Source: Bacteroidales bacterium (lineage in GTDB: Bacteria; Bacteroidota; Bacteroidia; Bacteroidales; VadinHA17). From it: 64,000 nucleotides of DNA. The notes below the pieces were generated by a model. The model was not told where the DNA came from. It searched no databases and was given only the letters and a program-made list of their open reading frames with translations. Positions 26,414 through 35,945 of the stretch are shown piece after piece; within the stretch, counting starts at the first letter, position 1; every line of letters begins with the position of its first letter. Both the position numbers and the translations under genes were made by a program. Location of the stretch: the NCBI GenBank assembly GCA_022865305.1, contig JALHSP010000088.1, positions 1 through 64,000 of the forward strand, in the 5' to 3' direction.

Positions 26414-27910
26414 ATGTCAAAGTTCTTATTTAAATTAGTTTTGGCTGCAGTAATAATGCTGAAAGCAAGTTCCATTATTGCCCAGGATGATAAACCTGTT
26501 CAGATAGAAGCCTGGGTGACAAACCCTGATCGTACTGCCTTGTTTGCAAGACAGCCTGATAACATATTTTTTTCTGATATGAATAACAATCGTGGTGGCT
26601 CAGTAATAGTCATTGACGATTTACAACAAATGCAGACCATAGATGGTTTTGGCTTTGCTCTTACCGGAGGAAGTGCCGGTCAACTTATTAAGATGAATGC
26701 TGGCGAACGTGCCAGAATACTGAAAGAGCTATTTGCTTTTGATGATAAAAATATAGGTGTTAGCTACCTGCGTCTGTCTATAGGAGCATCCGATCTTAAT
26801 AGTTTTGTTTTTTCTTATAATGATTTACCTGAAGGAGAAACTGATTATGAACTAATAAAATTCAACCTTGCTCAGGACTTAAACGATGTTATCCCGGTAA
26901 TGAAGGAGATACTGGCAATAAATCCGGCAATAAAAGTATTAGGGTCGCCATGGTCAGCTCCGGCCTGGATGAAAACCAATAATAATATCAGGGGAGGCCA
27001 GTTAAAGAAAGAGTGTTATGGAGTTTATGCCTTGTATTTTGTAAAATATATTCTGTCAATGAGAGTGCATGGCATTACAATTGATGCCATTACTATTCAA
27101 AATGAGCCTCTTAATTCCCGTAACACTCCAAGTATGTTCTGGTTTGAAAATGAACAGGCTGATTTTATTAAAAACTATTTGGGACCAGCTTTTAAGAAAG
27201 CAGGTATAAAAACAAAGATTATACTTTTCGATCACAATCTCGACAGACCTGACTATCCCCTGGTTCTGCTTAGCGATCCGGACGTGTCAAAGTATGTCGA
27301 CGGTTCAGGATTTCATAATTACGCCGGAGATTTTAATGCAATGAGCCTTGTTCACCTGGCTCGTCCTGATAAAAACCTGTATTTCACCGAACAAATGGTA
27401 ACTGAAAGGCCAGGTAGTCCGACAATAAATATAACCGGTCCGGTAAAACGTCTTATCCTGGGGGCAACCATGAACTGGAGTAAAAACGTAATATTATGGA
27501 ATCTTGCGGCAGATCCATTAAACGATCCTCATACCGATAAAGGGGGATGCTCCATGTGCCAGGGGGCAATAACTATAGATGGAAACAATGTCACAAGAAA
27601 CGTTGCTTATTATACCATAGCCCATGCTTCAAAATTTGTCCTTCCCGGTTCGGTAAGGATTGTGTCAACCAATAAAGGGGAGAAATCTGTCGCCTTATAT
27701 GAAGACGAACAACGACCAGGGGTTTTCCGTACAGCTCTGATCGAAAATACGGATGTTTTGCCAAATGTGGTATTTAAAACACCTGAAGGAAAAATTGTAC
27801 TGATTGTTGTTAATGATACCTGGTCAACAAATTCATTCAGGATTCAGTACAGAGGGAAATATGCGAGTTTAAGGCTTAATCCGGGAGCAGCAGGAACATA
27901 TGTGTGGTAA
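26414..27910 (+). CDS. GH30 family glycoside hydrolase, secreted
   Basis: A 498-residue protein with a signal peptide ending near IIAQ. The GH30 barrel is clear: MQTIDGFGFALTGGSA opens the domain, GSPWSAPAWMK follows, the acid/base is Glu231 in TIQNEP, and the nucleophile is Glu326 in YFTEQM. A small C-terminal beta domain is formed with the N-terminal strands. Family members act on glucosylceramide-like beta-glucosides, beta-1,6-glucans or related sugars; the exact substrate is not readable. The next gene encodes another secreted polysaccharide enzyme, so the two may attack the same glycan, perhaps a beta-glucan. Confidence 0.92.
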   Translation: MSKFLFKLVLAAVIMLKASSIIAQDDKPVQIEAWVTNPDRTALFARQPDNIFFSDMNNNRGGSVIVIDDLQQMQTIDGFGFALTGGSAGQLIKMNAGERARILKELFAFDDKNIGVSYLRLSIGASDLNSFVFSYNDLPEGETDYELIKFNLAQDLNDVIPVMKEILAINPAIKVLGSPWSAPAWMKTNNNIRGGQLKKECYGVYALYFVKYILSMRVHGITIDAITIQNEPLNSRNTPSMFWFENEQADFIKNYLGPAFKKAGIKTKIILFDHNLDRPDYPLVLLSDPDVSKYVDGSGFHNYAGDFNAMSLVHLARPDKNLYFTEQMVTERPGSPTINITGPVKRLILGATMNWSKNVILWNLAADPLNDPHTDKGGCSMCQGAITIDGNNVTRNVAYYTIAHASKFVLPGSVRIVSTNKGEKSVALYEDEQRPGVFRTALIENTDVLPNVVFKTPEGKIVLIVVNDTWSTNSFRIQYRGKYASLRLNPGAAGTYVW

Positions 27911-28021
27911 ACTTGATGTTACATCTGTAATACCAAAGGAAATTTTGTAATTAAATATTCTGAAATATCTAATTTAAAAATCATTACTTTTCTCTAACGA
28001 ACTTATATTATTTTGAACCAT

Positions 28022-31021
28022 ATGAAAAAAATTGCTTTTATTATACTGATAATTTTCTTAAACAGTTACATTATCAATGCATTTGCTGCTATAAAACCTG
28101 GCAATTCATTCTATCCCCGGAAACCTGATGATCCCGAAGCGGTTTTTTTTATATCGGAGAATTTCGCAATTACAGCTGACGGTAAGACTGATGTTTCTGA
28201 AGAGCTTCAAAAAGCAATAAATCTATTAAAAACGGAAAGGAACTTTGGAATCCTGTTTATTCCAGAAGGTACTTACATAATATCGAAAACAATATACATT
28301 CCGGCAGCAATAAGGTTAATCGGATATGGTAAAAACCGGCCGGTATTTATCCTTAAGAAGAACTCTCCGGGTTTTCAGATTTCAAATCCTGACGATAAGG
28401 GAAAAGCATCATATATGTTTTGGTTTACCAGTGGTATTACCGAACCCGGGAAACCTGTCCGGGATGCCGGAGCCGGTACATTTTACAGTGCAATGTCGAA
28501 CATCGACTTAAGAATTGAAGATGGAAATCCTGCAGCTGTGGCTTTACGAACACACTTCGCTCAGCACAGTTTTGTGTCTCACTGTGATATTCATATTGGT
28601 AACGGTAAAGCCGGTCTGTTCGACATCGGAAATATGATCGAAGATGTGAAATTTTATGGAGGTGAATATGGTATTTATACTACAAAAGCTTCTCCCGGAT
28701 GGCAGTTTATGATGCTTGACACTTATTTTGAAGGTCAGCGCATAACAGCTATTAAAACGCATGAGGCTGGTTTCACCATCGTTCGAATGAGTGTAAAGAA
28801 TGTTCCGTCAGCCATACTGGTAGATGAGAATTACTGGGAAAAGCTTTTCATGGAGGATTGCCGGTTCGAGAATATTGCAGGACCTGCTATCGAAGTCAGT
28901 AATGAAGCTAACGCTCACATGCAGGTAAACATCAGGAACCTTATCTGCAGGAATGTTCCGACGCTGGTTCGGTATCCAAAACTTAATATCAAAACCACTG
29001 CTCCTGCAGATATTTACCGTGTGAAACGGTTCATCTACGGTCTCCAGATGGATGATTTAGACGTGACAGCTCAAATTAAGACAACTTACGAAACCGAAAT
29101 ACTTAAATCACTTTCACCTGAATCAATTTCTGACATTCCTAAACTCCCTGAAATGGGAACATGGGTGAATCTTAGATCGCTTGGTGCAAAAGGCGATGGA
29201 CTGACTGATGACACAAAAGCCATTCAGGATGCTGTTGACAGATATCCAACTATTTACGTTCCGCAAGGTTCATACCGGGTAACTGAAACACTGAAGCTTA
29301 AACCAAATACTGTTTTAATCGGTCTGCATCCAATGGCAACCCATTTTGCAATTGCTGAAGCTGCTCCTGCATTTGGAAGCTTTGGAGCCCCAAAACCATT
29401 GATTGAGGCACCGCAGGGCGGAACAAATATCATTACCGGGATTGGTCTTTATACAGCTCAGAGTAATTACAGGGCAGTGGCGTGTAAATGGATGGCCGGT
29501 GAGAAATCGATGATTGATGATGTGAAGTTCATTGGTGGTCACGGAACAATGCGTCCGGGACCAAAGGTTCCCTGGAAATGGGAGGAACTACAGCAACAGC
29601 AGGGTCAACCAGTTACTGCAGGTTCCGAGCAACTATGGGGCACACAATACTGGAGCCTGTGGGTGACTAATAACGGAGGAGGTATTTTCAAAAATATCTG
29701 GACTGCAAGTACTTTTGCCATTTCAGGCTTCTATGCCTTGAATACCAGCACACGGGGACGTATTTATGCAATGTCGGTCGAACATCATGTACGCAACGAA
29801 GTACGTTTTAAAGACGTCTCCAACTGGAAGGTCTATGCCCTTCAGCTTGAGGAGGAGAGCAGGGAAGGTCCGGAATGCCAGCCTCTGGAAATAGAGAAGT
29901 GCACTGACATGGTCTTTGCAAACCTTTATTTGTTCCGTGTCATCCGTTTAAAAGTACCATACCCCTATTCGGTAAGAACCTGGGATTGTTCGAATCTTGA
30001 AATACTTAATATTCACAATTACAGCCAGATCAAATACACAACCGACAATCCCTTGTACGACATAAACACCGGGATAGAGGTTCGTCCTGTTGAGATGGCA
30101 CGGTTGTTCATAAGCGGTAATACTCCAAAACTCAGTTCAGTTAACTCAATTAATCAGGTTCAGCTTCTGGCTAAAGGATTTGAGTTTGTAATGGGATTAT
30201 GTAACGATTCAAAAGGCAATGTTTATTTCTGTGAACAGCGTATGAAACGTATATATAAATGGTCGGTTGAAACCAATTCTCTTAGCCTGGTTGCTGATTT
30301 CCCATGGGAACCTCTTTCACTGGCATGTGATTCAAAAGACAATCTGTTAGTCGTCTTCAGGTACAATCCGCAACCCGGATACATAATAAACGGAGAACCT
30401 GAAAGGTACACTAATCCACCGGATGCATCAGGAACCTCATTCAGCGCCTGGGGAAATTCAGGATTCGGGACACTGGTATATGCTGTAGATCCTGAAAATC
30501 CGGAAGAGACTATAAAGAAGCTGGAAAAAATTCCTATGGGGAGTATCAACAATATTCATAAAGCGCTTTATCCATCAAACCGCTGGCGCGATTCTCACGA
30601 TTTCAATTCCATTACGATAGCCAGAAATAGTGAATGTTTTGTTGCTCCTGATGGAAAAACCATTATTCCGGTATGTTATGACCTGGCCCGCTCCTGTGCA
30701 CTGGCAGAGGCATTTCCTTATAAGCCTGTATATATAGCAGATGAATATGACAAACGCACTGTGAAACTGGATGTTGATTCCCAAGGATACGTCTCAGATC
30801 TGGTCTATTTTGCCGAAAAAGGTGAATTCAGTTCAGTTCCTGATTACCAGGGTAATGTGTATGTAGCTGATGGTGAAATTTACGTCTTCGGCCCTGACGG
30901 TAAACAGATTACCATGATCCATGTTCCGGATCGTCCTTCAACTATCGTTTTCGGCGGTAAGGATGGTAAAACACTTTTCATTACCGGACGATCTGTTTTG
31001 TTCAGATCAATTATAAATTAA
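28022..31021 (+). CDS. Secreted double beta-helix protein with C-terminal propeller, GH55-like
   Basis: The start is ATG 28022; the TTG nine bases up gives only three extra residues. After the signal peptide the 999-residue product has two pectate-lyase-3-type openings, FAITADGKTDVSEELQKAI near residue 55 and LGAKGDGLTDDTKAIQDAV near 390, each starting a right-handed beta-helix. Paired helices of this kind occur in GH55 beta-1,3-glucanases, so that is my best guess, not pectin cleavage. From about residue 715 an NHL/SMP-30-like propeller begins (GLCNDSKGNVYFCE, LACDSKDNLLVVF). I cannot name catalytic residues. It follows the GH30 gene by 111 bases. Confidence 0.72.
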   Translation: MKKIAFIILIIFLNSYIINAFAAIKPGNSFYPRKPDDPEAVFFISENFAITADGKTDVSEELQKAINLLKTERNFGILFIPEGTYIISKTIYIPAAIRLIGYGKNRPVFILKKNSPGFQISNPDDKGKASYMFWFTSGITEPGKPVRDAGAGTFYSAMSNIDLRIEDGNPAAVALRTHFAQHSFVSHCDIHIGNGKAGLFDIGNMIEDVKFYGGEYGIYTTKASPGWQFMMLDTYFEGQRITAIKTHEAGFTIVRMSVKNVPSAILVDENYWEKLFMEDCRFENIAGPAIEVSNEANAHMQVNIRNLICRNVPTLVRYPKLNIKTTAPADIYRVKRFIYGLQMDDLDVTAQIKTTYETEILKSLSPESISDIPKLPEMGTWVNLRSLGAKGDGLTDDTKAIQDAVDRYPTIYVPQGSYRVTETLKLKPNTVLIGLHPMATHFAIAEAAPAFGSFGAPKPLIEAPQGGTNIITGIGLYTAQSNYRAVACKWMAGEKSMIDDVKFIGGHGTMRPGPKVPWKWEELQQQQGQPVTAGSEQLWGTQYWSLWVTNNGGGIFKNIWTASTFAISGFYALNTSTRGRIYAMSVEHHVRNEVRFKDVSNWKVYALQLEEESREGPECQPLEIEKCTDMVFANLYLFRVIRLKVPYPYSVRTWDCSNLEILNIHNYSQIKYTTDNPLYDINTGIEVRPVEMARLFISGNTPKLSSVNSINQVQLLAKGFEFVMGLCNDSKGNVYFCEQRMKRIYKWSVETNSLSLVADFPWEPLSLACDSKDNLLVVFRYNPQPGYIINGEPERYTNPPDASGTSFSAWGNSGFGTLVYAVDPENPEETIKKLEKIPMGSINNIHKALYPSNRWRDSHDFNSITIARNSECFVAPDGKTIIPVCYDLARSCALAEAFPYKPVYIADEYDKRTVKLDVDSQGYVSDLVYFAEKGEFSSVPDYQGNVYVADGEIYVFGPDGKQITMIHVPDRPSTIVFGGKDGKTLFITGRSVLFRSIIN

Positions 31022-31116
31022 ATGATGATAAATTATTCCAAATAAGAATTCCTCCGGAACTTCCTTCAGGCAGGTAATATCAAGGATTTTATTTTTAATA
31101 GTATTTTCTGTTGATT

Positions 31117-31135
31117 AAGTGTACAAAATACACTT
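31117..31135. terminator. Small hairpin between convergent genes
   Basis: AAGTGTA at 31117-31123 pairs with TACACTT at 31129-31135 across a CAAAA loop. It overlaps nothing and lies one base before the stop of the leftward esterase gene and 96 bases after the propeller protein. A weak terminator for the rightward gene is plausible; T-rich DNA follows. Confidence 0.4.
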
Positions 31136-31136
31136 A

Positions 31137-32045
31137 TTATTTTGTGGATTCCCTGATAAAAAAGTCAGCCATCATCCTGAAATATTTCTCTTCAAACAGA
31201 CCCGGGCCATGTTTTCCTCCGGGAACAAGAACCATCTCGCTCTTAACTCCTTTATCCTGCAGTGCTTTATATAGCATTTCGCTTTGGCAGTGAGGCACAA
31301 GCGGATCTGCATCGCCATGAAGAATGAGGAATGGCGGGTCATCTTTGTCAACATAAGTTATTGGATTGGCTAAAGCGCACTTGTCATGGTTATCCTGAAT
31401 CGGACCTCCGATAAGAGTTGATTCAGGTGAACCCGCAGCGTCGTGCGAAGAACTGTTCGCACAGGAATCCATCAGGTGGAATGCAGTAGGTCCGAACCAG
31501 TCAACAACTGCGTCCACAGAACTGCTGGTTCCTGTGAAGGAACCAACATTACCCTCCAGGTCAGCTGAAGCCTTGTTAACCTCATACCTGCCTACAGAAC
31601 CGGATGTACCCAGGAGGGCTGAAAGATGCCCGCCGGAAGAGTAACCTGTTACTCCTATAAATGATTTATCAATCTTATATTTCCTGGCATTTGCCCTGAT
31701 AAACCTCACAGCAGCTTTAATGTCATTTATCTGTGCCGGGAAAATAGCGTCCCTGCTTGACCTGTGGTTTACCGCCACCACTGCAAAGCCATTATTGAGC
31801 AATGTTTTTCCATAATTCCTGAATGCCGCAGATTTCAGGTTGTTTCCGAACCACGCACTTCCGTATATTACTATTACAGCAGGGTAAGAGGATTTGCTGA
31901 TTTCAGGCAAATAAATATCTAACTTATGATATGTCATTGTATCACCGGCATAGTTTATATTAGTCCAGTTTTTTACATTCTTCTGGGCTGTGCAACCGGT
32001 AATCAGAATTATAAAAGTAAGTGTAAGCGCAGTAAAGTGTTTCAT
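31137..32045 (-). CDS. Alpha/beta-hydrolase (carboxylesterase-like) lipoprotein
   Basis: A lipobox (ITGC, Cys18) puts this 302-residue protein in the envelope. The nucleophile elbow GYSSG has Ser136; the acid is probably in LHGDADPLVP and the catalytic His in GGKHGPG. The usual oxyanion HGG is replaced by IYGSAWFG, as in the BD-FAE/esterase D-like group. An acetyl or feruloyl esterase for decorated polysaccharide is a reasonable guess given the GH genes upstream, but it is transcribed from the other strand. Confidence 0.85.
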   Translation of the reverse strand: MKHFTALTLTFIILITGCTAQKNVKNWTNINYAGDTMTYHKLDIYLPEISKSSYPAVIVIYGSAWFGNNLKSAAFRNYGKTLLNNGFAVVAVNHRSSRDAIFPAQINDIKAAVRFIRANARKYKIDKSFIGVTGYSSGGHLSALLGTSGSVGRYEVNKASADLEGNVGSFTGTSSSVDAVVDWFGPTAFHLMDSCANSSSHDAAGSPESTLIGGPIQDNHDKCALANPITYVDKDDPPFLILHGDADPLVPHCQSEMLYKALQDKGVKSEMVLVPGGKHGPGLFEEKYFRMMADFFIRESTK

Positions 32046-32248
32046 AATCTTTTACATAAAGGATAATTAATCTTAATTGCCAGTTTCAAGTTACATATTG
32101 CAAGTTAAGGTATTTTCCCCTTTAATTTATTCAATTTGAGTGAACCTCAATATGTGTGCTGATTTTAATTAAAGAGAATCAGGAAATATGTATTTTTACC
32201 TGTAAGAAGATCACTTATAAGAAGCTTTTTCACAAATATCTGTAAGAC

Positions 32249-32707
32249 ATGAAAAATATCCTGCTTATCACTGCATTGACAATCGGTCTTGTTTCGGTTT
32301 CTTTCCTATCCAGTAAGTATAACGAACAGGAGCCAATAATAGCTTCTAAAACCATAACCCAGGTTGGTGTTATTGTAAAAGATATTGACAAAGCCAGAAA
32401 TGCCTGGGCCGAAGTGCTGGGTGTGAAAGCTCCTGAGGTGAGTGTTGCTGAATCACACTTCTCAAGGCCAACTCTTTACCAGGGAAGTCCCTCAGATGCA
32501 AAAGCAAAACTTGCTTTTTTTGCAATGAGTAATCTGCAAATAGAACTGATCCAGCCGCTTGGCGGAAAAAGTACCTGGCAGGAATTTCTGAATAAAAATG
32601 GAGAAGGGATTCATCATGTCGCGTTTGCGGTAAAAAATATTGATGGTATTGAAAAGCGATTATTGAATGCGTGGGTGCAAAATCTCTGGCTGACCTGGGC
32701 AGAGTAA
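32249..32707 (+). pseudogene. Exported VOC/glyoxalase-fold protein, 3'-truncated
   Basis: An N-terminal signal-like helix leads into a VOC (glyoxalase/epimerase) domain: ITQVGVIVKDIDKARNAWAEVLGV and the second-half motif EGIHHVAFAVKNID. After IEKR at residue 137 the frame continues into an unrelated 16-residue tail and stops. The VOC fold needs about 30 more residues, including the last strands and a metal ligand, so the domain is cut short. From 32656 a different frame encodes the end of a YqeY protein, showing a join of two genes. A residual exported half-domain could still be made. Confidence 0.65.
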
Positions 32708-32790
32708 TGGGTGTTGCAATGAAAGAACTTGCAGGAAAAGCCGATGGAAAAGAGATCTCTGTAAAAGTAAAGCAACTGCTGGGGCAATGA
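32656..32790 (+). pseudogene. Remnant of the C-terminus of a GatB/YqeY protein
   Basis: Read in the frame that is +2 to the VOC gene, this stretch encodes 44 residues, beginning AIIECVGAKSLADLGRVMGV, then KELAGKADGKEIS and ending KQLLGQ before TGA. This is the conserved end of the YqeY family (GatB/tRNA-Asn amidotransferase-like), with the typical GKVMG and GKADGK motifs. No YqeY start or N-terminal domain lies upstream, so it is a fragment joined to the VOC gene. Confidence 0.7.
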
Positions 32791-32804
32791 TTAGCTTTGT
32801 TTTC

Positions 32805-33371
32805 TTACTCTCCTAATTTACCGTCTTTCATCATTTTTAATATTCCTCTTCTTTTAGCAACCAGGTCTGTTAGTTCGATGACCATGTCTTTATTTACCTT
32901 CCGTGCCATTGGAATCACAAATTGTTCAGTCTGATCGAGGTAATCAGAAATATTCTGGTCGGTATGGGTATCACGGTGAAGATCGGTAAGGTTGCTGATC
33001 CGGTCGGCACATTTGAGCAGCATTGCATTCCTGGAACCGTTGTTGAGTAACCGCTGCAGGTATTGGACCTTTGTTTCCTCCCTTCGTTTTGTCACTTCCA
33101 GAACCAGTTCAACCACCCGTGAACCCTCATTGTCAATTCCCCTGATCTCATCTACTTTGGTCTCCGGCAGGTCTTCGAGGAGGTCGTGAAGCAGGGAGGC
33201 TTTCAGCAGTATACTGTCGTCGAAAAACTTATAATCAAGCAGGATCCCCAATGTGAAAAAACAATGTCGGAACTGGTTGCCACCCACTTTCCGTTCTACT
33301 CCTATCAAAGCGGTTGCTTTCAGGATATAGGGGGCAAGCACAAGGTTTTTTAAAGTTTCAAGAGCGGTCAT
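32805..33371 (-). CDS. HD-domain phosphohydrolase
   Basis: The 188-residue protein has the HD pattern: a His in GGNQFRHCFFTLGILLD, the HD pair in KASLLHDLLEDLPE, and a distal Asp in MLLKCADRISNL. The layout resembles the hydrolase domain of RelA/SpoT and small alarmone hydrolases, so breakdown of (p)ppGpp or another nucleotide is possible but not shown. It stands alone, with no synthetase or TGS domain. Length and motifs appear intact, in contrast to the broken genes on both sides. Confidence 0.78.
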   Translation of the reverse strand: MTALETLKNLVLAPYILKATALIGVERKVGGNQFRHCFFTLGILLDYKFFDDSILLKASLLHDLLEDLPETKVDEIRGIDNEGSRVVELVLEVTKRREETKVQYLQRLLNNGSRNAMLLKCADRISNLTDLHRDTHTDQNISDYLDQTEQFVIPMARKVNKDMVIELTDLVAKRRGILKMMKDGKLGE

Positions 33372-33507
33372 GATTGAAATGGTTTTGTATTTAACAAAAT
33401 TAGCTGGTTTATAGTCTCCGCAAGCAAACCGGATACCATAAATTTTATATGGCTTAATATCATAGAATTACAATCCCGGAGGCAGCATATAATCGGATAA
33501 AAATTAA

Positions 33508-33882
33508 TTACTTCTTTTTCATCTCACCCCAGCCGACAACATATAAGCCACCACCATCATCGTAAACTAATTTTGGTAAATACTCTTGCATTTAATGAAT
33601 TGTCGCCATATCCTCCACCTTCTTTGTAAAAATTTATATTTCTGTATTTATCAGTAGAATTAGTATAACCCTGGACCGGACTTAATGTAAAAGTACTTGT
33701 TTCATCTTGCTGAGATGCCAAGGAGGGTTCGTCATCTGTTTGAGTAGTACAGTACCAACCCATGTGCCCTGCATATCTTTTATAACCTTTTCTTCATCAT
33801 TGATATCTACTTTGAAAAAAGAGCCAATTATTGCTACAAGTACGATAATTGCTATAATAGTTCCACAGCCAATTTTTTTCAT
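33508..33882 (-). pseudogene. Small membrane-anchored protein, two frameshifts
   Basis: The start (MKKIGCGTIIAIIVLVAIIG, then NDEEKVIKDMQGTW) encodes one membrane helix and the opening of a lipocalin-like small domain. After about 33760 the reasonable reading moves to a second frame (DDEPSLASQQDETSTF, YTNSTDKYRNINFY). A third frame carries the likely end, YLPKLVYDDGGGLYVVGWGE, stopping at 33508. No single frame spans it. Either the gene is dead or the assembly has two indels here; the close neighbour 33899 is intact, so both remain possible. Confidence 0.6.
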
Positions 33883-33898
33883 GTTACAAAAATTTTAG

Positions 33899-34390
33899 TT
33901 ATTCTTCTAAAAACCCGCCAAAAATACCAAGAGCGCCATCTTCATTTTCATAGGCAGACATTGCTACCTGTCCCATATAAAGAGGTTCGAAATTGATAGA
34001 ATTATCATATGAAACTCTATAATACAAGCAGTACCCGTTAACTCCGTTGCTACTGGAATATTTAATAATTGAATAATTGTTATGGTCAAGACCATATTTT
34101 TTCACAGCTAGCCTGACTTCATCAGGAATTTCTTTAATAACTTCCCAATTACCGGTAAAATAGGCACGGTCAACAGAATTAAAACCAGTCATCCGGGATA
34201 CTGCACCAGATTCAAAAGTACCATCACATTTTAAAGTTGTGCCAGTGTCGAAAGAAACTCCTTCTGATATCGCACTTGGAGTACTGCTTGTGTACCTTTT
34301 ACCACAAATGTCTTCATTCTTTATATTTGAGACATTACTGCACGACAACATTATAAAAATCGTCAAAAGAAAAACTAAAACTTTTTTCAT
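33899..34390 (-). CDS. Hypothetical lipoprotein
   Basis: The 163-residue protein has a lipoprotein signal with lipobox MLSC (Cys17). After it comes a beta-rich domain with GTTLKCDGTFESG and YFTGNWEVI, suggesting a small lipocalin-like or copper-resistance-like sandwich, but I cannot assign a family. The frame is complete. It lies 16 bases upstream of the broken small membrane protein gene on the same strand, so the two once formed a transcription unit. Confidence 0.6.
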   Translation of the reverse strand: MKKVLVFLLTIFIMLSCSNVSNIKNEDICGKRYTSSTPSAISEGVSFDTGTTLKCDGTFESGAVSRMTGFNSVDRAYFTGNWEVIKEIPDEVRLAVKKYGLDHNNYSIIKYSSSNGVNGYCLYYRVSYDNSINFEPLYMGQVAMSAYENEDGALGIFGGFLEE

Positions 34391-34850
34391 TACATCAACT
34401 GGAGATTATTTATGGACGATTCCACAATAACTTTCATATCAAGCAAGCTAAAATAATCGTCAGACAAAAAATAGCTATTTGTTTAATGTTTTATTAACAG
34501 GGTAGATTGCTTCATTAACAGGATAATAATTATAAATATCCTATTACCAGTTATTTAAGTTCGAATTCAATTCTGTTCGTATTAGTAAGAATATAAATTA
34601 AAGAATAAATAAATGGACGGTTATAAAATATTAATAATACAGGGTGGATAAGGAAAGGTGCCGTTAGAATATTAACTGGGGTAGCCGACCTTAGAAACAA
34701 TCAGTACAAAATCCTCGTAACTTGCTGATATTGAATTATTATTTGTCGGGGTGAGAATTAATAGTCTGCCCCAATCACTTGTCATTTCTTATAGGTGAGG
34801 GTGCGTATGCTAAAGGGTGTAATCTGTTTGAAGATTATTTGTCCAACCAT
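34391..34850. other. Intergenic region with a copy of a tRNA-Pro 3' end
   Basis: No gene is visible in these 460 AT-rich bases. At 34745-34757 it has GTCGGGGTGAGAA, identical to the 13 bases at 44353-44365 that are the 3' end of tRNA-Pro(CGG) read on the complementary strand plus one flanking base. Such a direct repeat is what an integrated element leaves when it uses the 3' end of a tRNA. There is no integrase beside it. Confidence 0.45.
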
Positions 34851-35516
34851 TTAAGGGGCTAATACACCAGAAGCCATACAAATTAAACTAAATCCCCTGG
34901 TTAACGAAGATTTTAGTCCAACATCATCTATTTGTAACATCGAATTGGGTAATAGCTGTTTTAGATCTTTTTTGGAATACCGATAAATTTTAGTTTGTTG
35001 AAAAAGAGCTCCCATTTTATAAAACAAAGTCCATAGGCCTCGGTGAGGAGCAGTAAAGATGAACTTCTTTTTAGATAAAGACAAGCAGCGTTCGATAAAA
35101 ACATTGGGATTTGTTATATAGTCAAGCACTCCAATAGCAATTACATGGTCAAAACTAAAAGCTGAGTCGAATTGTTCGAAATATTTTTCGTGAAGCTCGA
35201 TATTTGTTATTTGATGTAGAGTTGCTTTTTCCCTTAACTGTTGAGCCATACCTTTCGCAGGTTCTATTGCTGTCAAATGTTTTACTAAAGAAGCGATAGT
35301 AAGGGAATAATATCCTGTGCCAGCACCAATTTCTAATACTATATCATCCTTACTAAGATTTTCCTGGAAAAGCTGGGTTAGTAGCTTTGTTTCATCCCGT
35401 CGAATCTGGCGTGCAAAGGGAGCTTTTAATAATTGTTCATAGTCCAATGCAATTTTTTCTTTCTGAAAAGGATTATTAATCTCTATTTGGGAGAAAGTAT
35501 TTAATCCAGTATTCAA
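34851..35516 (-). CDS. Class I SAM-dependent methyltransferase
   Basis: Residues VLEIGAGTGYYSLTIASLV form the SAM-binding motif I, AIEPAKGMAQQL is motif II, and FDHVIAIGVLDYI is the post-motif III region. The 221-residue protein has no membrane helix, but a C-terminal aromatic-rich stretch (GLWTLFYKMGALFQ) suggests a lipid- or quinone-like acceptor. It precedes, on the other strand, a GT4 glycosyltransferase and a deacetylase, so modification of a glycolipid is possible. The substrate is not known. Confidence 0.8.
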   Translation of the reverse strand: MNTGLNTFSQIEINNPFQKEKIALDYEQLLKAPFARQIRRDETKLLTQLFQENLSKDDIVLEIGAGTGYYSLTIASLVKHLTAIEPAKGMAQQLREKATLHQITNIELHEKYFEQFDSAFSFDHVIAIGVLDYITNPNVFIERCLSLSKKKFIFTAPHRGLWTLFYKMGALFQQTKIYRYSKKDLKQLLPNSMLQIDDVGLKSSLTRGFSLICMASGVLAP

Positions 35517-35945
35517 TATGTTCGTATTTTATTAATCATGAATTTGTTTTTCGATACAAAAATAATAATATTATAATCGATGCATTTAATCATTCTTTTC
35601 CTTACAAAATCGGTCTCCCAGGCCTTGGAATTAGAGTATTTTATAAAATTTAATAGATATAATGCAAAAAAAACTGCATTATATTATATTGATAAAAGAG
35701 TACTGTTTGTAATGCCACGAACCATCGGCCACCTGTAAAACCAAACTCATTTGTAATTCTCGATATAGAAACACTGAAATAATTATTATTTATATTCTCG
35801 ATTGGTGATTTAGGAAAGTATACATGTTTCTTTAAATCAACAATTTATATATTATAATTTCTTCCTTTCCAGCCAATCTTAGTTCTTAAAAAATGAAAAA
35901 TATTATACCTTTGAGTTTTACAAATTACTAGATGACACTCCCTGT
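35517..35945. other. Divergent AT-rich intergenic region with hairpin
   Basis: No gene is visible in 429 bases between the leftward methyltransferase and rightward GT4. A perfect 9-base stem, TATAATGCA at 35658-35666 with TGCATTATA at 35675-35683, has an 8-base A-rich loop. Promoters for both genes should lie here, but no clear TAnnTTTG element is seen near either start. Confidence 0.45.

Noticed and set aside
34391-35945. Integrase or recombinase next to the repeat of tRNA-Pro
   Set aside because: I searched both strands for tyrosine or serine recombinase motifs and found none; without it the element remains a hypothesis.
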